A stretch of 7,184 nucleotides of DNA from contig PBXH01000003.1 of assembly GCA_002727535.1 (NCBI GenBank), positions 1 to 7,184 of the forward strand. The letters are read 5' to 3'. Source of the stretch: Gammaproteobacteria bacterium. Its GTDB lineage: Bacteria; Pseudomonadota; Gammaproteobacteria; Magnimaribacterales; TMED112. This document shows, one piece after another, positions 1 through 7,184 of this stretch (positions are counted from its first letter, which is position 1; every line of letters starts with the position of its first letter). Under the pieces are notes generated by a model that saw nothing but the letters and a program-made list of their open reading frames with translations, was not told the DNA's origin and did not search any database. A program made the translations under genes and the position numbers.

Positions 1-1
1 T

Positions 2-25
2 TATAACTTCTTTATAGTATTCTGA
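2..25 (+). CDS. Possible 3' end of an upstream gene (dapB tail?)
   Basis: One frame is open from the window edge to a TGA at 23-25 and reads YNFFIVF-stop, ending 7 bases before the carA start. The residues loosely resemble the usual DapB (dihydrodipicolinate reductase) C terminus, of the type LYDMxDVL. dapB is the expected left neighbour of carA in several gammaproteobacteria. Seven codons are far too few to identify a gene, and the frame could be open by chance. The remaining bases before carA show no clear promoter. Confidence 0.25.
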   Translation, partial: YNFFIVF

Positions 26-32
26 AGCCAAA

Positions 33-1124
33 ATGAAGTTTGATGTAAAACTACTACTTGAGAATGGAATTTCATTCGAAGGTATTGGTTTTGGGTGCCA
101 AAAAATAGGTGTTGGAGAAGTTGTTTTTAACACTGCTATCACAGGCTATCAAGAAATACTTACGGACCCATCTTATGACGGCCAAATAATTACTTTTACT
201 TATCCTCATATCGGCAATACAGGAATAAACTTTGAAGACAATGAATCTAAGCAAGTTTTTGCGAGAGGAATAATTGTTAAGAACTTCTGCGATTTTCCTA
301 GTAATTGGAGGTCCAAACAAAGTCTAGAAGAATTTTTAATAGAGCAAAAAGTTATTTGTATATCAGATATAGATACAAGACAGCTAACAAAAATTTTACG
401 TGATGAAGGTTGTAAAGTTGGCGCAATCTACCCTACAAAAAATTTTACAGATGAAGAAGCACAATTTGAAATAGATAATTTTGGAAAAATTGAAGACAAA
501 GATTTTACAGAAAACGTTTCTGTAAAAGAATCTTATAGTTTTGGCGATCCTCAAAGTAAAAAAACTTTCAAAATTGTTGCCGTTGACTTTGGAATTAAAG
601 AAAACATTTTAAGAATATTGCAAAAAATGGGGGGAGATATTGAAGTAGTACCTCCGAACATAAGCGCAAGTGAAATACAAAAAAAGAATCCAGATGGAAT
701 TTTTCTTTCAAATGGTCCAGGAGACCCTCAAGTATTAGTGGAACCCATAAAAGAAGTTAGAAAAATGATGCAACTTGATATTCCTATATTTGGCATTTGT
801 TTGGGTCACCAGATAATGTCTTTAGCATACGGTTTAGAAATAGAAAAAATGCCTTTTGGGCATCATGGCGCAAACCATCCTGTTCATGATTTAAAAAATA
901 ATATAGTTTTTATCACCTCACAGAATCATAACTTTGCTGTTGCTGAGCCTCATGATAGAGATGATATTAATATTACACATAGATCATTATTTGATAATTC
1001 AATTCAAGGCATAGAGCATAAAGAAAAACCATTTTATTCGATTCAATGCCACCCTGAAGCTAGTCCTGGACCAAAAGAATTTGAAACTTTGTTTAATAGA
1101 TTTTTTGAGGATATGAATGCCTAA
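33..1124 (+). CDS. carA: Carbamoyl-phosphate synthetase small (glutaminase) subunit
   Basis: CarA hydrolyses glutamine and passes the ammonia through an internal tunnel to CarB, in the cytoplasm, for the first step of pyrimidine and arginine synthesis. The protein has 363 residues, slightly shorter than E. coli CarA (382). The N-terminal CarA-specific domain covers about 1-165 and includes the typical stretch [17 protein letters not shown] (32-48). The class I glutamine amidotransferase domain covers about 178-360. Its nucleophile is Cys256 in GICLGHQ, and the other triad members are His340 and Glu342 in [10 protein letters not shown]. Other family signatures are LSNGPGDP (225-232), [10 protein letters not shown] and SQNHNFAV. 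All catalytic residues are intact. The ATG at 33 gives the usual CarA N terminus; a weak GAAG lies at 24-27. The last codons overlap carB by 8 bases, which suggests coupled, roughly 1:1 synthesis of the two subunits. An A6 run followed by T and G6 (622-634) is a homopolymer hotspot, but the frame reads through it cleanly. Confidence 0.98.
   Translation: MKFDVKLLLENGISFEGIGFGCQKIGVGEVVFNTAITGYQEILTDPSYDGQIITFTYPHIGNTGINFEDNESKQVFARGIIVKNFCDFPSNWRSKQSLEEFLIEQKVICISDIDTRQLTKILRDEGCKVGAIYPTKNFTDEEAQFEIDNFGKIEDKDFTENVSVKESYSFGDPQSKKTFKIVAVDFGIKENILRILQKMGGDIEVVPPNISASEIQKKNPDGIFLSNGPGDPQVLVEPIKEVRKMMQLDIPIFGICLGHQIMSLAYGLEIEKMPFGHHGANHPVHDLKNNIVFITSQNHNFAVAEPHDRDDINITHRSLFDNSIQGIEHKEKPFYSIQCHPEASPGPKEFETLFNRFFEDMNA
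1107..1110 (+). promoter_or_regulatory. Ribosome binding site of carB inside carA
   Basis: GAGG lies 6 bases before the carB ATG at 1117, within the last codons of carA. A second ATG at 1113 belongs to the carA frame (Met361), so the Shine-Dalgarno spacing and the conserved CarB N terminus (MPKR followed by an [13 protein letters not shown] motif) both support 1117 as the start. Confidence 0.7.
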
Positions 1125-4100
1125 AAGAGAAGACATAAAATCAATTCTTATTGTTGGGTCTGGCCCTATTGTTATTGGACAAGCATGTGAATTTGATTAT
1201 TCTGGAACCCAAGCCTGTAAAGCTCTTAGGGATAATGGTTACAGGGTAATTCTTGTTAATTCAAATCCCGCGACAATCATGACAGATCCTGAAATAGCAG
1301 ATGCGACATATATTGAGCCAGTTAATTGGCAAACACTTGAAAAGATAATTGAGCAAGAAAAACCAGATGCAATTTTACCAACAATGGGAGGTCAAACAGG
1401 ACTTAATGTTTCTTTAGACTTGGCTACAAGAGGAATACTTGAAAAACATTCTGTTGAAATGATAGGGGCTAATAAAGAAGCAATTGATAATGCTGAAGAT
1501 AGAGAGAAATTTGATAAATGTATGAATGAGTTAGGTCTCGAGACTCCTAAATCAGGTTTTGCTCATTCAATGGAAGATGCATGGGAAATTTATAAAGAAA
1601 TAGGATTACCTTGTGTTATTAGGCCATCCTTTACATTAGGAGGAACGGGAGGTGGAATTGCATATAACTTAAAAGAATTTGAAGAGATATGCATGAATGG
1701 CCTAAAACTTTCACCCACAAAAGAATTATTGATAGATGAGTCTTTGGTTGGGTGGAAAGAATTTGAAATGGAAGTAGTCAGGGATAAAAATGATAATTGT
1801 ATTATTGTTTGTTCAATAGAAAATGTTGACCCAATGGGTGTTCATACAGGAGACTCAATTACTGTTGCTCCTGCCCAGACTTTAACCGATAAAGAGTATC
1901 AGGAAATGAGAGATGCTTCTTTTAAGATCTTAAGAAGAATAGGTGTTGAAACTGGAGGTTCAAATGTTCAATTTGCACAGAACCCTGAGAATGGAAGACT
2001 GGTAGTAATTGAAATGAATCCAAGGGTTAGCAGATCATCAGCTCTAGCTTCTAAGGCAACAGGATTTCCCATTGCAAAAGTGGCAGCACTCCTTGCTGTT
2101 GGTTATACATTAGATGAATTAAAAAATGATATAACAGACGGCAAAACCCCAGCTTCTTTTGAGCCAACAATTGATTATGTAGTAACAAAGATACCAAGAT
2201 TTAATTTTGAAAAATTTCCTGAAACAGATTCAAGGTTAACAACTCAAATGAAATCTGTAGGTGAAGTAATGGCAATAGGTAGAAATTTTCAAGAATCATT
2301 TCAGAAAGCAATAAGATCGATGGAAAATGGTCTATTCGGCCTTTCATCTGTTTTAAAAGATAATGAAGGAAATGGAGCTCTTAAATTAGAATTATCAACG
2401 CCAGGCGAAAAAAGACTATGGTATGTTGCAGAAGCGTTTAGACGTGGCTGGTCTTTTGATGAAGTTTTTGATTCATGCAAAATAGATAAATGGTTCTTGC
2501 ATCAAATAAGAGAACTTGTTGAGTATGAAAATACACTCTTAGGATTAGATTTAGTAGATTTAGATAAACCTAAGCTTTTGTCTTTCAAGAAAAAAGGTTT
2601 TTCGGATGCAAGAATAGCCGATCTGTTGAACGTCCCAGAAGAGCAGGTAAGGAAATATAGGTACGATTTAGAAATACACCCTGTTTATAAGAGAGTGGAT
2701 TCATGTGCTGCTGAATTTGATAGCACGACCAATTATCTTTATTCAACTTATGAACAGGAAAATGAATCTGTTGTTTCTAAAAATAAGAAAATAGTTGTCC
2801 TTGGGAGTGGTCCTAACAGGATAGGACAAGGAATTGAATTTGACTATTGCTGTGTTCAAGCAGCTTTAGCCTTTAGGGAAGAGGGCGTCGAAACAATAAT
2901 GATAAATTCTAACCCCGAAACGGTTTCTACTGACTTCGATGTATCAGATAAACTCTATTTTGAACCAATAGTGGCAGAAGATGTTTTTGAAATTATAAGA
3001 TTTGAAAATCCTGAAGGTGTTGTGGTTCAATTTGGTGGGCAGACTCCATTAAAATTAACTGATGATTTTGAAAAAAATGGTATAAAGGTATTAGGGACCC
3101 CATCATCTTCTATAGACACTGCAGAGAATAGAGAAAAATTTAAATCATTTCTTTCAGAATTCAATTTTCTTCAACCAGAAAATCGTATTGCCCAGACTTC
3201 TGAAGAAGCAAAAATTGCTGTTGATGAATTAGGTTATCCAGTAATTGTGAGACCATCTTATGTTTTAGGTGGTAGAGCTATGGAATTAATTTATACGGAC
3301 AAAGATCTTAGAAATTATTTAACTTCAATGATTGATATATCAGCCGACAATCCACTTTTAATAGAGAAATTTTTAGATGATGCTGTTGAATTGGATATTG
3401 ATGTTGTTTGTGATGGAGAAGATGCTTTAATTGGCGGTGTTTTACAACATATAGAAGAAGCAGGAATACATTCAGGTGATAGCTCATGTTCATTTCCTCC
3501 ATATAGTGTGGGAGATTCACAATTACATACATTAAAAAAAGAAATTAAAGCTGTGGCAAAGAAATTAGATGTAGTTGGTTTAATGAATGCTCAAATAGCG
3601 GTTAAAGATGGAAAATTTTATATGATTGAAGTCAATCCGAGAGCATCAAGGACAATACCTTTTTTATCAAAATGCATAGGCACTTCATTAGCTAAGATAG
3701 CCTCTAAGATTATTTTAGGTAAAACTCTCAAAGAGCTTAAGCTAGATGCAGAAATAATGCCCACCAACTATGCTGTTAAAGCTCCAGTATTCCCATTTAA
3801 TAAATTTAGAAAAGTGGACCCTATTCTTGGTCCAGAGATGAAATCAACAGGTGAAGTTATGGGACAGGGTGACAGTTTTGGAGAAGCTTTTGGTAAAGCA
3901 GTAAGAGGAGCTGGAGAAGAAATACCTAAAGGAGGAAATGTCTTTGTTAGTGTTAAGGACACAGATAAAAAACATTTGCCAGATTTATGTAAAAAATTAA
4001 TAAATTTAGGTTTTAAAATAATTGCAACAAAAGGTACAGCAAAAGCATTGGAGGGAACAGATATTAAAGTTAAGACAATAAATAAAGTTCTTGAAGGAAG

Positions 4101-4317
4101 ACCTCATATCGTCGATGCTATTCTTAATAAAGAAATAAATATGATAATTAATACAACTGAGGGTAGACAGGCGACTAAAGATTCAGCTTCAATTCGTCGT
4201 TCAGCATTAGAGCATAGTGTATTTTTTACAACGACTATATCTGGAGGTTTTGCTATTGCTGAATCTCTTGAGAAAGGAGTTGAAAATTGGACATATAAAC
4301 CATTACAGAGTTCTTGA
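1117..4317 (+). CDS. carB: Carbamoyl-phosphate synthetase large (synthetase) subunit
   Basis: CarB makes carbamoyl phosphate from bicarbonate, ammonia supplied by CarA, and two ATP. It has 1066 residues (E. coli 1073) and the complete four-domain plan: carboxyphosphate ATP-grasp half about 1-400, oligomerisation domain about 401-550, carbamoyl-phosphate ATP-grasp half about 551-933, and MGS-like allosteric domain about 934-1066. Against E. coli numbering recalled from memory, the first half aligns without offset: Arg129, Arg169, Glu215, His243 and the metal ligands Gln285, Glu299 and Asn301 are all present. The second half is offset by 3: Arg712 and metal ligands Gln826, Glu838 and Asn840. 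The nucleotide-effector pocket is kept (Lys951, Thr971, Thr974, Lys990, Asn1012, Thr1014), so UMP/IMP control is plausible. The ornithine site is not fully kept: Ala889 replaces Glu892 and Thr1038 replaces Asp1041, while Glu780, Asp788 and Thr1039 remain. It starts inside carA and ends one base before greA. Confidence 0.99.
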   Translation: MPKREDIKSILIVGSGPIVIGQACEFDYSGTQACKALRDNGYRVILVNSNPATIMTDPEIADATYIEPVNWQTLEKIIEQEKPDAILPTMGGQTGLNVSLDLATRGILEKHSVEMIGANKEAIDNAEDREKFDKCMNELGLETPKSGFAHSMEDAWEIYKEIGLPCVIRPSFTLGGTGGGIAYNLKEFEEICMNGLKLSPTKELLIDESLVGWKEFEMEVVRDKNDNCIIVCSIENVDPMGVHTGDSITVAPAQTLTDKEYQEMRDASFKILRRIGVETGGSNVQFAQNPENGRLVVIEMNPRVSRSSALASKATGFPIAKVAALLAVGYTLDELKNDITDGKTPASFEPTIDYVVTKIPRFNFEKFPETDSRLTTQMKSVGEVMAIGRNFQESFQKAIRSMENGLFGLSSVLKDNEGNGALKLELSTPGEKRLWYVAEAFRRGWSFDEVFDSCKIDKWFLHQIRELVEYENTLLGLDLVDLDKPKLLSFKKKGFSDARIADLLNVPEEQVRKYRYDLEIHPVYKRVDSCAAEFDSTTNYLYSTYEQENESVVSKNKKIVVLGSGPNRIGQGIEFDYCCVQAALAFREEGVETIMINSNPETVSTDFDVSDKLYFEPIVAEDVFEIIRFENPEGVVVQFGGQTPLKLTDDFEKNGIKVLGTPSSSIDTAENREKFKSFLSEFNFLQPENRIAQTSEEAKIAVDELGYPVIVRPSYVLGGRAMELIYTDKDLRNYLTSMIDISADNPLLIEKFLDDAVELDIDVVCDGEDALIGGVLQHIEEAGIHSGDSSCSFPPYSVGDSQLHTLKKEIKAVAKKLDVVGLMNAQIAVKDGKFYMIEVNPRASRTIPFLSKCIGTSLAKIASKIILGKTLKELKLDAEIMPTNYAVKAPVFPFNKFRKVDPILGPEMKSTGEVMGQGDSFGEAFGKAVRGAGEEIPKGGNVFVSVKDTDKKHLPDLCKKLINLGFKIIATKGTAKALEGTDIKVKTINKVLEGRPHIVDAILNKEINMIINTTEGRQATKDSASIRRSALEHSVFFTTTISGGFAIAESLEKGVENWTYKPLQSS

Positions 4318-4318
4318 T

Positions 4319-4795
4319 ATGGAGAAAAAGCCAATAACCCCTGAAGGACAACAGAGACTTAGATCAGAGTTAGATCATCTAAAAAATATAAAACGACAAG
4401 AAATTATAGATGCTATTTCGGAAGCAAGAGCGCATGGAGATTTAAAAGAAAATGCTGAATATCATGCAGCCAGAGAAGAACAAGGACTAAATGAAGCAAG
4501 AATAAGAGAATTAGAGGAGGTTCTTGCTACATCACAAGCAGTTGAATATAAATCTATGAATAGTCAAGGAAAAGTAATTTTTGGTTCAACTGTAGAAATT
4601 AAAGATCTTGAAACAGAAGAAAGTCATAAATATCAAATAGTTGGCGTGGCAGAAGCAAATATTGAAATGAACACAATATCTTTTACAACTCCTATAGCTC
4701 AATCCCTATTAAAAAAGGAGCTTGGTGATGTTGTTGAGGTCCAGACACCTAGCGGCGCAAAAGAGTTTGAAATTATCAATATTGAAATAATTTGA
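4319..4795 (+). CDS. greA: Transcription elongation factor GreA
   Basis: GreA enters the secondary channel of backtracked RNA polymerase and stimulates cleavage of the RNA 3' end, releasing arrested complexes. The protein has 158 residues, the same as E. coli GreA. An N-terminal antiparallel coiled coil covers about 1-78, with the acidic tip motif HGDLKENAEYHAARE; Asp41 and Glu44, which position the catalytic metal, are present. The C-terminal FKBP-like domain covers about 80-158 and includes the family motifs GKVIFGSTV and the ending [10 protein letters not shown]. The reading frame is open farther upstream, from 4217, but that extension lies inside carB and encodes no GreA-like sequence, so the ATG at 4319 is chosen. 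It follows the carB stop after one base. Only a weak AGAG (4307-4310) could act as ribosome binding site, so translation probably depends on ribosomes finishing carB. Confidence 0.98.
   Translation: MEKKPITPEGQQRLRSELDHLKNIKRQEIIDAISEARAHGDLKENAEYHAAREEQGLNEARIRELEEVLATSQAVEYKSMNSQGKVIFGSTVEIKDLETEESHKYQIVGVAEANIEMNTISFTTPIAQSLLKKELGDVVEVQTPSGAKEFEIINIEII
4792..4795 (+). promoter_or_regulatory. TTGA stop-start overlap of greA and rlmE
   Basis: The TGA stop of greA (4793-4795) shares bases with the TTG start of rlmE (4792-4794). The rlmE frame has a TGA at 4783-4785, leaving only AAT AAT before the TTG. No purine-rich Shine-Dalgarno sequence is visible just upstream, so termination-reinitiation is the likely way rlmE is translated. 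Confidence 0.7.
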
Positions 4796-5370
4796 AGAAA
4801 GCTCTTGATGCATGGGCTAAACGTGCAAAATCTGAAGGCTATAGAAGTAGAGCAAGTTATAAGCTATTAGAAATTGATAAAAAATATCAACTAATATCAA
4901 AATCTCAAATAATTTTTGAGCTTGGATCTGCTCCTGGTGGTTGGTCTCAGGTGATTTCAAAGAACAAGAAAAATGATTGTAAATGCATATCAATCGATAT
5001 ATTAGATATGGAAGAAATTGAGGGAATTGATTTCCATAAACTTGATTTATATTCTGATGAATTCAAGAAAAGAATTGAAAATTACTCTAATTCTGTAGAT
5101 TTAATCTTAAGCGATATGTCCGTAAATCTTTCAGGAATTAAAGTGGTTGATGAAGAGGGTAATAAAGATTTGAACTTATTCTGTTTAGGGATATCAAAAC
5201 AAATGCTAAAGCCTGATGGAGCTCTATTAATTAAATCATTCAATAACTCTAATCTGCTTTACTTAAAGAAAGAATTTGAGAAGTTATTTACTAACGTATA
5301 CATTGAAAAACCACTTGCTTCAAAAACTTCTTCAGCAGAGGTTTATTTGTTAGGATTAATCCTTAAATAA
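4792..5370 (+). CDS. rlmE: 23S rRNA 2'-O-methyltransferase RlmE (FtsJ/RrmJ)
   Basis: RlmE uses S-adenosylmethionine to methylate the ribose of U2552 (E. coli numbering) in the 23S rRNA A loop, a late step in large-subunit maturation. The protein has 192 residues (E. coli 209) and a single Rossmann-type methyltransferase fold. Motif I is [13 protein letters not shown] (42-54). The K-D-K-E catalytic tetrad is complete: Lys24 in [11 protein letters not shown], Asp108 in LSDMS, Lys148 in LLIKSF and Glu183 in SAEVYLLG. The start is a TTG overlapping the greA stop; an in-frame stop 9 bases upstream rules out a longer form, and there is no usable start between the TTG and the conserved SEGYRSRA segment. 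The N terminus therefore lacks roughly 14 residues present in E. coli, including the segment around SRWLQEHF. Motif IV reads SDMSVN rather than the usual SDMAPN, and SFNNSN replaces the common FQG-type sequence after Lys148. The first of the ftsH-linked genes; ftsH follows after 7 bases. Confidence 0.95.
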   Translation: MKKALDAWAKRAKSEGYRSRASYKLLEIDKKYQLISKSQIIFELGSAPGGWSQVISKNKKNDCKCISIDILDMEEIEGIDFHKLDLYSDEFKKRIENYSNSVDLILSDMSVNLSGIKVVDEEGNKDLNLFCLGISKQMLKPDGALLIKSFNNSNLLYLKKEFEKLFTNVYIEKPLASKTSSAEVYLLGLILK

Positions 5371-5375
5371 GGAAG
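5369..5375 (+). promoter_or_regulatory. Ribosome binding site of ftsH
   Basis: AAGGAAG overlaps the last two bases of the rlmE stop codon and lies just before the ftsH ATG at 5378. AAGGA is 4 bases from the start, a little close but usable. It is one of the two clearest Shine-Dalgarno sequences in the window, with that of carB. Confidence 0.65.
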
Positions 5376-5377
5376 AC

Positions 5378-7184
5378 ATGAAAAATTTAGCAAAAAACGT
5401 ATTTTTTTGGATAATCGCTGGAGCATTGATTTTTACGCTTCTTGATGGTTATTCACGTGGCTCTGTGAAAGAAGAGCTAACCTATTCAGAATTTAAAAAA
5501 GAAGTTCAAGCCAAAAAAGTTAAAACAATAGTTCATAAAGGTGATCAAATGACTGTTGAAGCTGAAAGGCATAATGAAACAAAATTCACTGTTATTTTGC
5601 CAGCATATGTACAAGATCAAGAATTAAAAATGATGTTAAATGAAAATGATGTCACCGAGTCATATGAAGCTGTTGATAAACCTAGTATCTGGTCTCAATT
5701 ATTAATAGGAGCATTTCCTTTGCTTCTTCTTCTAGGTATTTTCTTTTTATTCATGAGAAATATGCAAGGTGGAGTTGGCGGTAAAGGCGGCCCTATGACT
5801 TTCGGAAGAAGTAAGGCAAAACTATTAGATGGCGGTCATGTCAAAACAAATTTTAATGATGTCGCTGGCTGTGAAGAAGCCAAAGATGATGTTAAAGAAT
5901 TAGTCGATTTTTTAAAAGATCCAGCAAAATTTATCAAAGTAGGAGGAAAGATACCAAGAGGTATATTGATGGTAGGACCTCCTGGAACAGGTAAAACTTT
6001 ATTAGCAAGAGCTGTTGCTGGTGAAGCTAAAGTGCCCTTCTTTACAATATCAGGCTCTGATTTTGTTGAAATGTTTGTTGGTGTTGGCGCTTCAAGAGTT
6101 CGAGATATGTTCGAACAAGCAAAAAAACATTCACCATGCATAGTATTCATTGATGAAATAGATGCTGTGGGAAGACAAAGAGGAGCAGGTCTTGGCGGTG
6201 GTCATGATGAAAGAGAGCAAACTTTAAATCAGCTGTTAGTAGAAATGGATGGTTTTGAAGAAAATCTTGGAGTAATCGTAATAGCAGCAACAAATAGGCC
6301 GGATGTTTTAGATGCTGCACTTTTAAGACCTGGAAGATTTGATAGACAAGTGATGGTTGGATTGCCAGACATTAAAGGACGAGAACAAATACTAAATGTA
6401 CATTTAAAGAAAGTTCCTGTTGATAAATCAGTAGAACCAGAAGTCATTGCTAGAGGCACACCAGGATTCTCTGGAGCTGATCTAGCTAATCTAGTTAATG
6501 AAGCTGCACTATTAGCAGCTAGAAAAAATCTTAAGAAAGTCACACATGAAATGTTAGATTTCGCAAAAGACAAAATAATGATGGGCGCAGAGAGAAAATC
6601 AATGATTCTTAATGATGAGACAAAAAAAATTACTGCATACCATGAAGCTGGTCATGCCATAGTTGGTTTAAACCTTCCAGAACATGACCCTGTATATAAA
6701 GTAACAATAATTCCAAGAGGTGGTGCTTTGGGTGTAACTATGTTTTTGCCTGAAGAAGACGTATATATGAAATCTAAAACCGCAATTGTAAGTCAAATCA
6801 CTACTTTATTTGGTGGAAGAGTGGCAGAAGAAATTATCAATGGTAAGGATGCCATTACTACCGGAGCATCAAATGATATAGAGAGAGCCACCGATCTTGC
6901 AAGAAATATGGTAACCAAATGGGGTTTTTCAGAAAAGTTGGGCACTTTAAAATATGATGATGAAGACGAGAACCCATTCTTAGGCAGATCTGCAGGGCAG
7001 AAAAAAAGAATATTTTCAGAAGAGACTGCTAAACAAATTGATCATGAGGTAAGAGATATAATTCAGAAAAGCTATGAAAAAGCCGGCTCTATATTGGCAG
7101 CCAATCTTGATAAACTTCACAATATGGCGGATGCTCTATTAAAATATGAGACCATCGACCAAGATCAAATATCAGATATAATGG
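5378..7184 (+). CDS. ftsH: ATP-dependent zinc metalloprotease FtsH, 3' end cut by window
   Basis: FtsH is a hexameric inner-membrane AAA+ protease that extracts and degrades misassembled membrane proteins and some soluble regulators. The frame is open from the ATG at 5378 to the window edge, giving 602 complete codons; E. coli FtsH has 644, so only the variable C-terminal tail is missing. A first membrane segment lies at about 8-24, then a periplasmic domain (about 25-104), a second membrane segment (about 105-126) and a Gly-rich linker. The AAA+ module has Walker A GPPGTGKT (200-207), pore motif FVG (233-235), Walker B ending Asp259-Glu260, and the second region of homology with Arg317 and Arg320 in RPGRFDR. 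The protease domain has the zinc motif HEAGH (422-426) with catalytic Glu423, and the third ligand Asp500 in TTGASND. All key residues are intact. The last visible residues, [14 protein letters not shown], match the end of the helical protease domain. It directly follows rlmE, as in E. coli, where the pair is cotranscribed. Confidence 0.98.
   Translation, partial: MKNLAKNVFFWIIAGALIFTLLDGYSRGSVKEELTYSEFKKEVQAKKVKTIVHKGDQMTVEAERHNETKFTVILPAYVQDQELKMMLNENDVTESYEAVDKPSIWSQLLIGAFPLLLLLGIFFLFMRNMQGGVGGKGGPMTFGRSKAKLLDGGHVKTNFNDVAGCEEAKDDVKELVDFLKDPAKFIKVGGKIPRGILMVGPPGTGKTLLARAVAGEAKVPFFTISGSDFVEMFVGVGASRVRDMFEQAKKHSPCIVFIDEIDAVGRQRGAGLGGGHDEREQTLNQLLVEMDGFEENLGVIVIAATNRPDVLDAALLRPGRFDRQVMVGLPDIKGREQILNVHLKKVPVDKSVEPEVIARGTPGFSGADLANLVNEAALLAARKNLKKVTHEMLDFAKDKIMMGAERKSMILNDETKKITAYHEAGHAIVGLNLPEHDPVYKVTIIPRGGALGVTMFLPEEDVYMKSKTAIVSQITTLFGGRVAEEIINGKDAITTGASNDIERATDLARNMVTKWGFSEKLGTLKYDDEDENPFLGRSAGQKKRIFSEETAKQIDHEVRDIIQKSYEKAGSILAANLDKLHNMADALLKYETIDQDQISDIM

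Noticed and set aside
72..320. Minus-strand open frame of 82 codons opposite carA
   Set aside because: It is wholly inside carA, has no recognisable domain, and low-complexity antisense frames are expected opposite a conserved gene.
622..634. A6-T-G6 run in carA as a frameshift or slippage site
   Set aside because: CarA reads in frame on both sides, with conserved motifs before and after, so there is no evidence of frameshifting here.
3308..3962. Two minus-strand open frames (3308-3532 and 3768-3962) opposite carB
   Set aside because: Both mirror highly conserved CarB codons; their compositions (His/Leu-rich, Pro/Leu-rich) are those of antisense translation, not of a protein family.
4217..4318. 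34-codon N-terminal extension of greA
   Set aside because: It lies inside carB in another frame. The GreA N terminus starts at 4319, and the protein length from there equals that of E. coli GreA.
4104..4334. Minus-strand open frame across the carB-greA junction
   Set aside because: Explained entirely by antisense reading of the CarB allosteric domain; no ribosome binding site or family resemblance.
5276..5302. TTGAGA and TATACA as a possible ftsH promoter inside rlmE
   Set aside because: The 15-base spacer is short for a sigma-70 promoter, and such matches are frequent by chance in DNA this AT-rich.
5836..6573. Minus-strand open frames (5836-6150 and 6229-6573) opposite ftsH
   Set aside because: They mirror the AAA+ module of FtsH, whose strong codon constraint produces spurious antisense frames.

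Overview
The window is a compact, AT-rich stretch of a bacterial chromosome carrying one directional run of housekeeping genes, all on the + strand: carA, carB, greA, rlmE (ftsJ) and the first ~600 codons of ftsH. This order is a known gammaproteobacterial neighbourhood (dapB-carA-carB-greA-[yhbY]-rlmE-ftsH-folP-glmM, as in Pseudomonas). The A/T-dominated third codon positions and near absence of intergenic DNA suggest a streamlined, low-GC gammaproteobacterium. A free-living marine lineage of the SAR86 or SUP05 type fits best, but that placement is inference from gene order and composition. TGA and TAA both act as stops, so the standard bacterial code applies.

Layout: bases 1-32 may hold the last codons of an upstream gene, possibly dapB. 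carA (33-1124) overlaps carB (1117-4317) by 8 bases. One base separates carB from greA (4319-4795). The greA stop overlaps the TTG start of rlmE (4792-5370) in a TTGA tetranucleotide. Seven bases separate rlmE from ftsH (5378 to the window end, incomplete). Between 33 and 7184 only 8 bases are noncoding, leaving no room between genes for a terminator or promoter, so a single polycistronic mRNA with coupled translation is the simplest reading. The real promoter must lie upstream of the window or inside coding sequence.

Function: CarA and CarB form carbamoyl-phosphate synthetase, which feeds pyrimidine and arginine synthesis. GreA rescues backtracked RNA polymerase, RlmE 2'-O-methylates 23S rRNA, and FtsH is the membrane AAA+ zinc protease for quality control.

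I found no mobile element, CRISPR array, RNA gene, phage gene or novel system. The details worth a second look are changes in the ornithine (arginine-pathway) activator site of CarB while its nucleotide-effector site is kept, an RlmE with a shortened N terminus started from TTG inside the greA stop, altered residues around the RlmE active site, the absence of yhbY, and the extreme packing.
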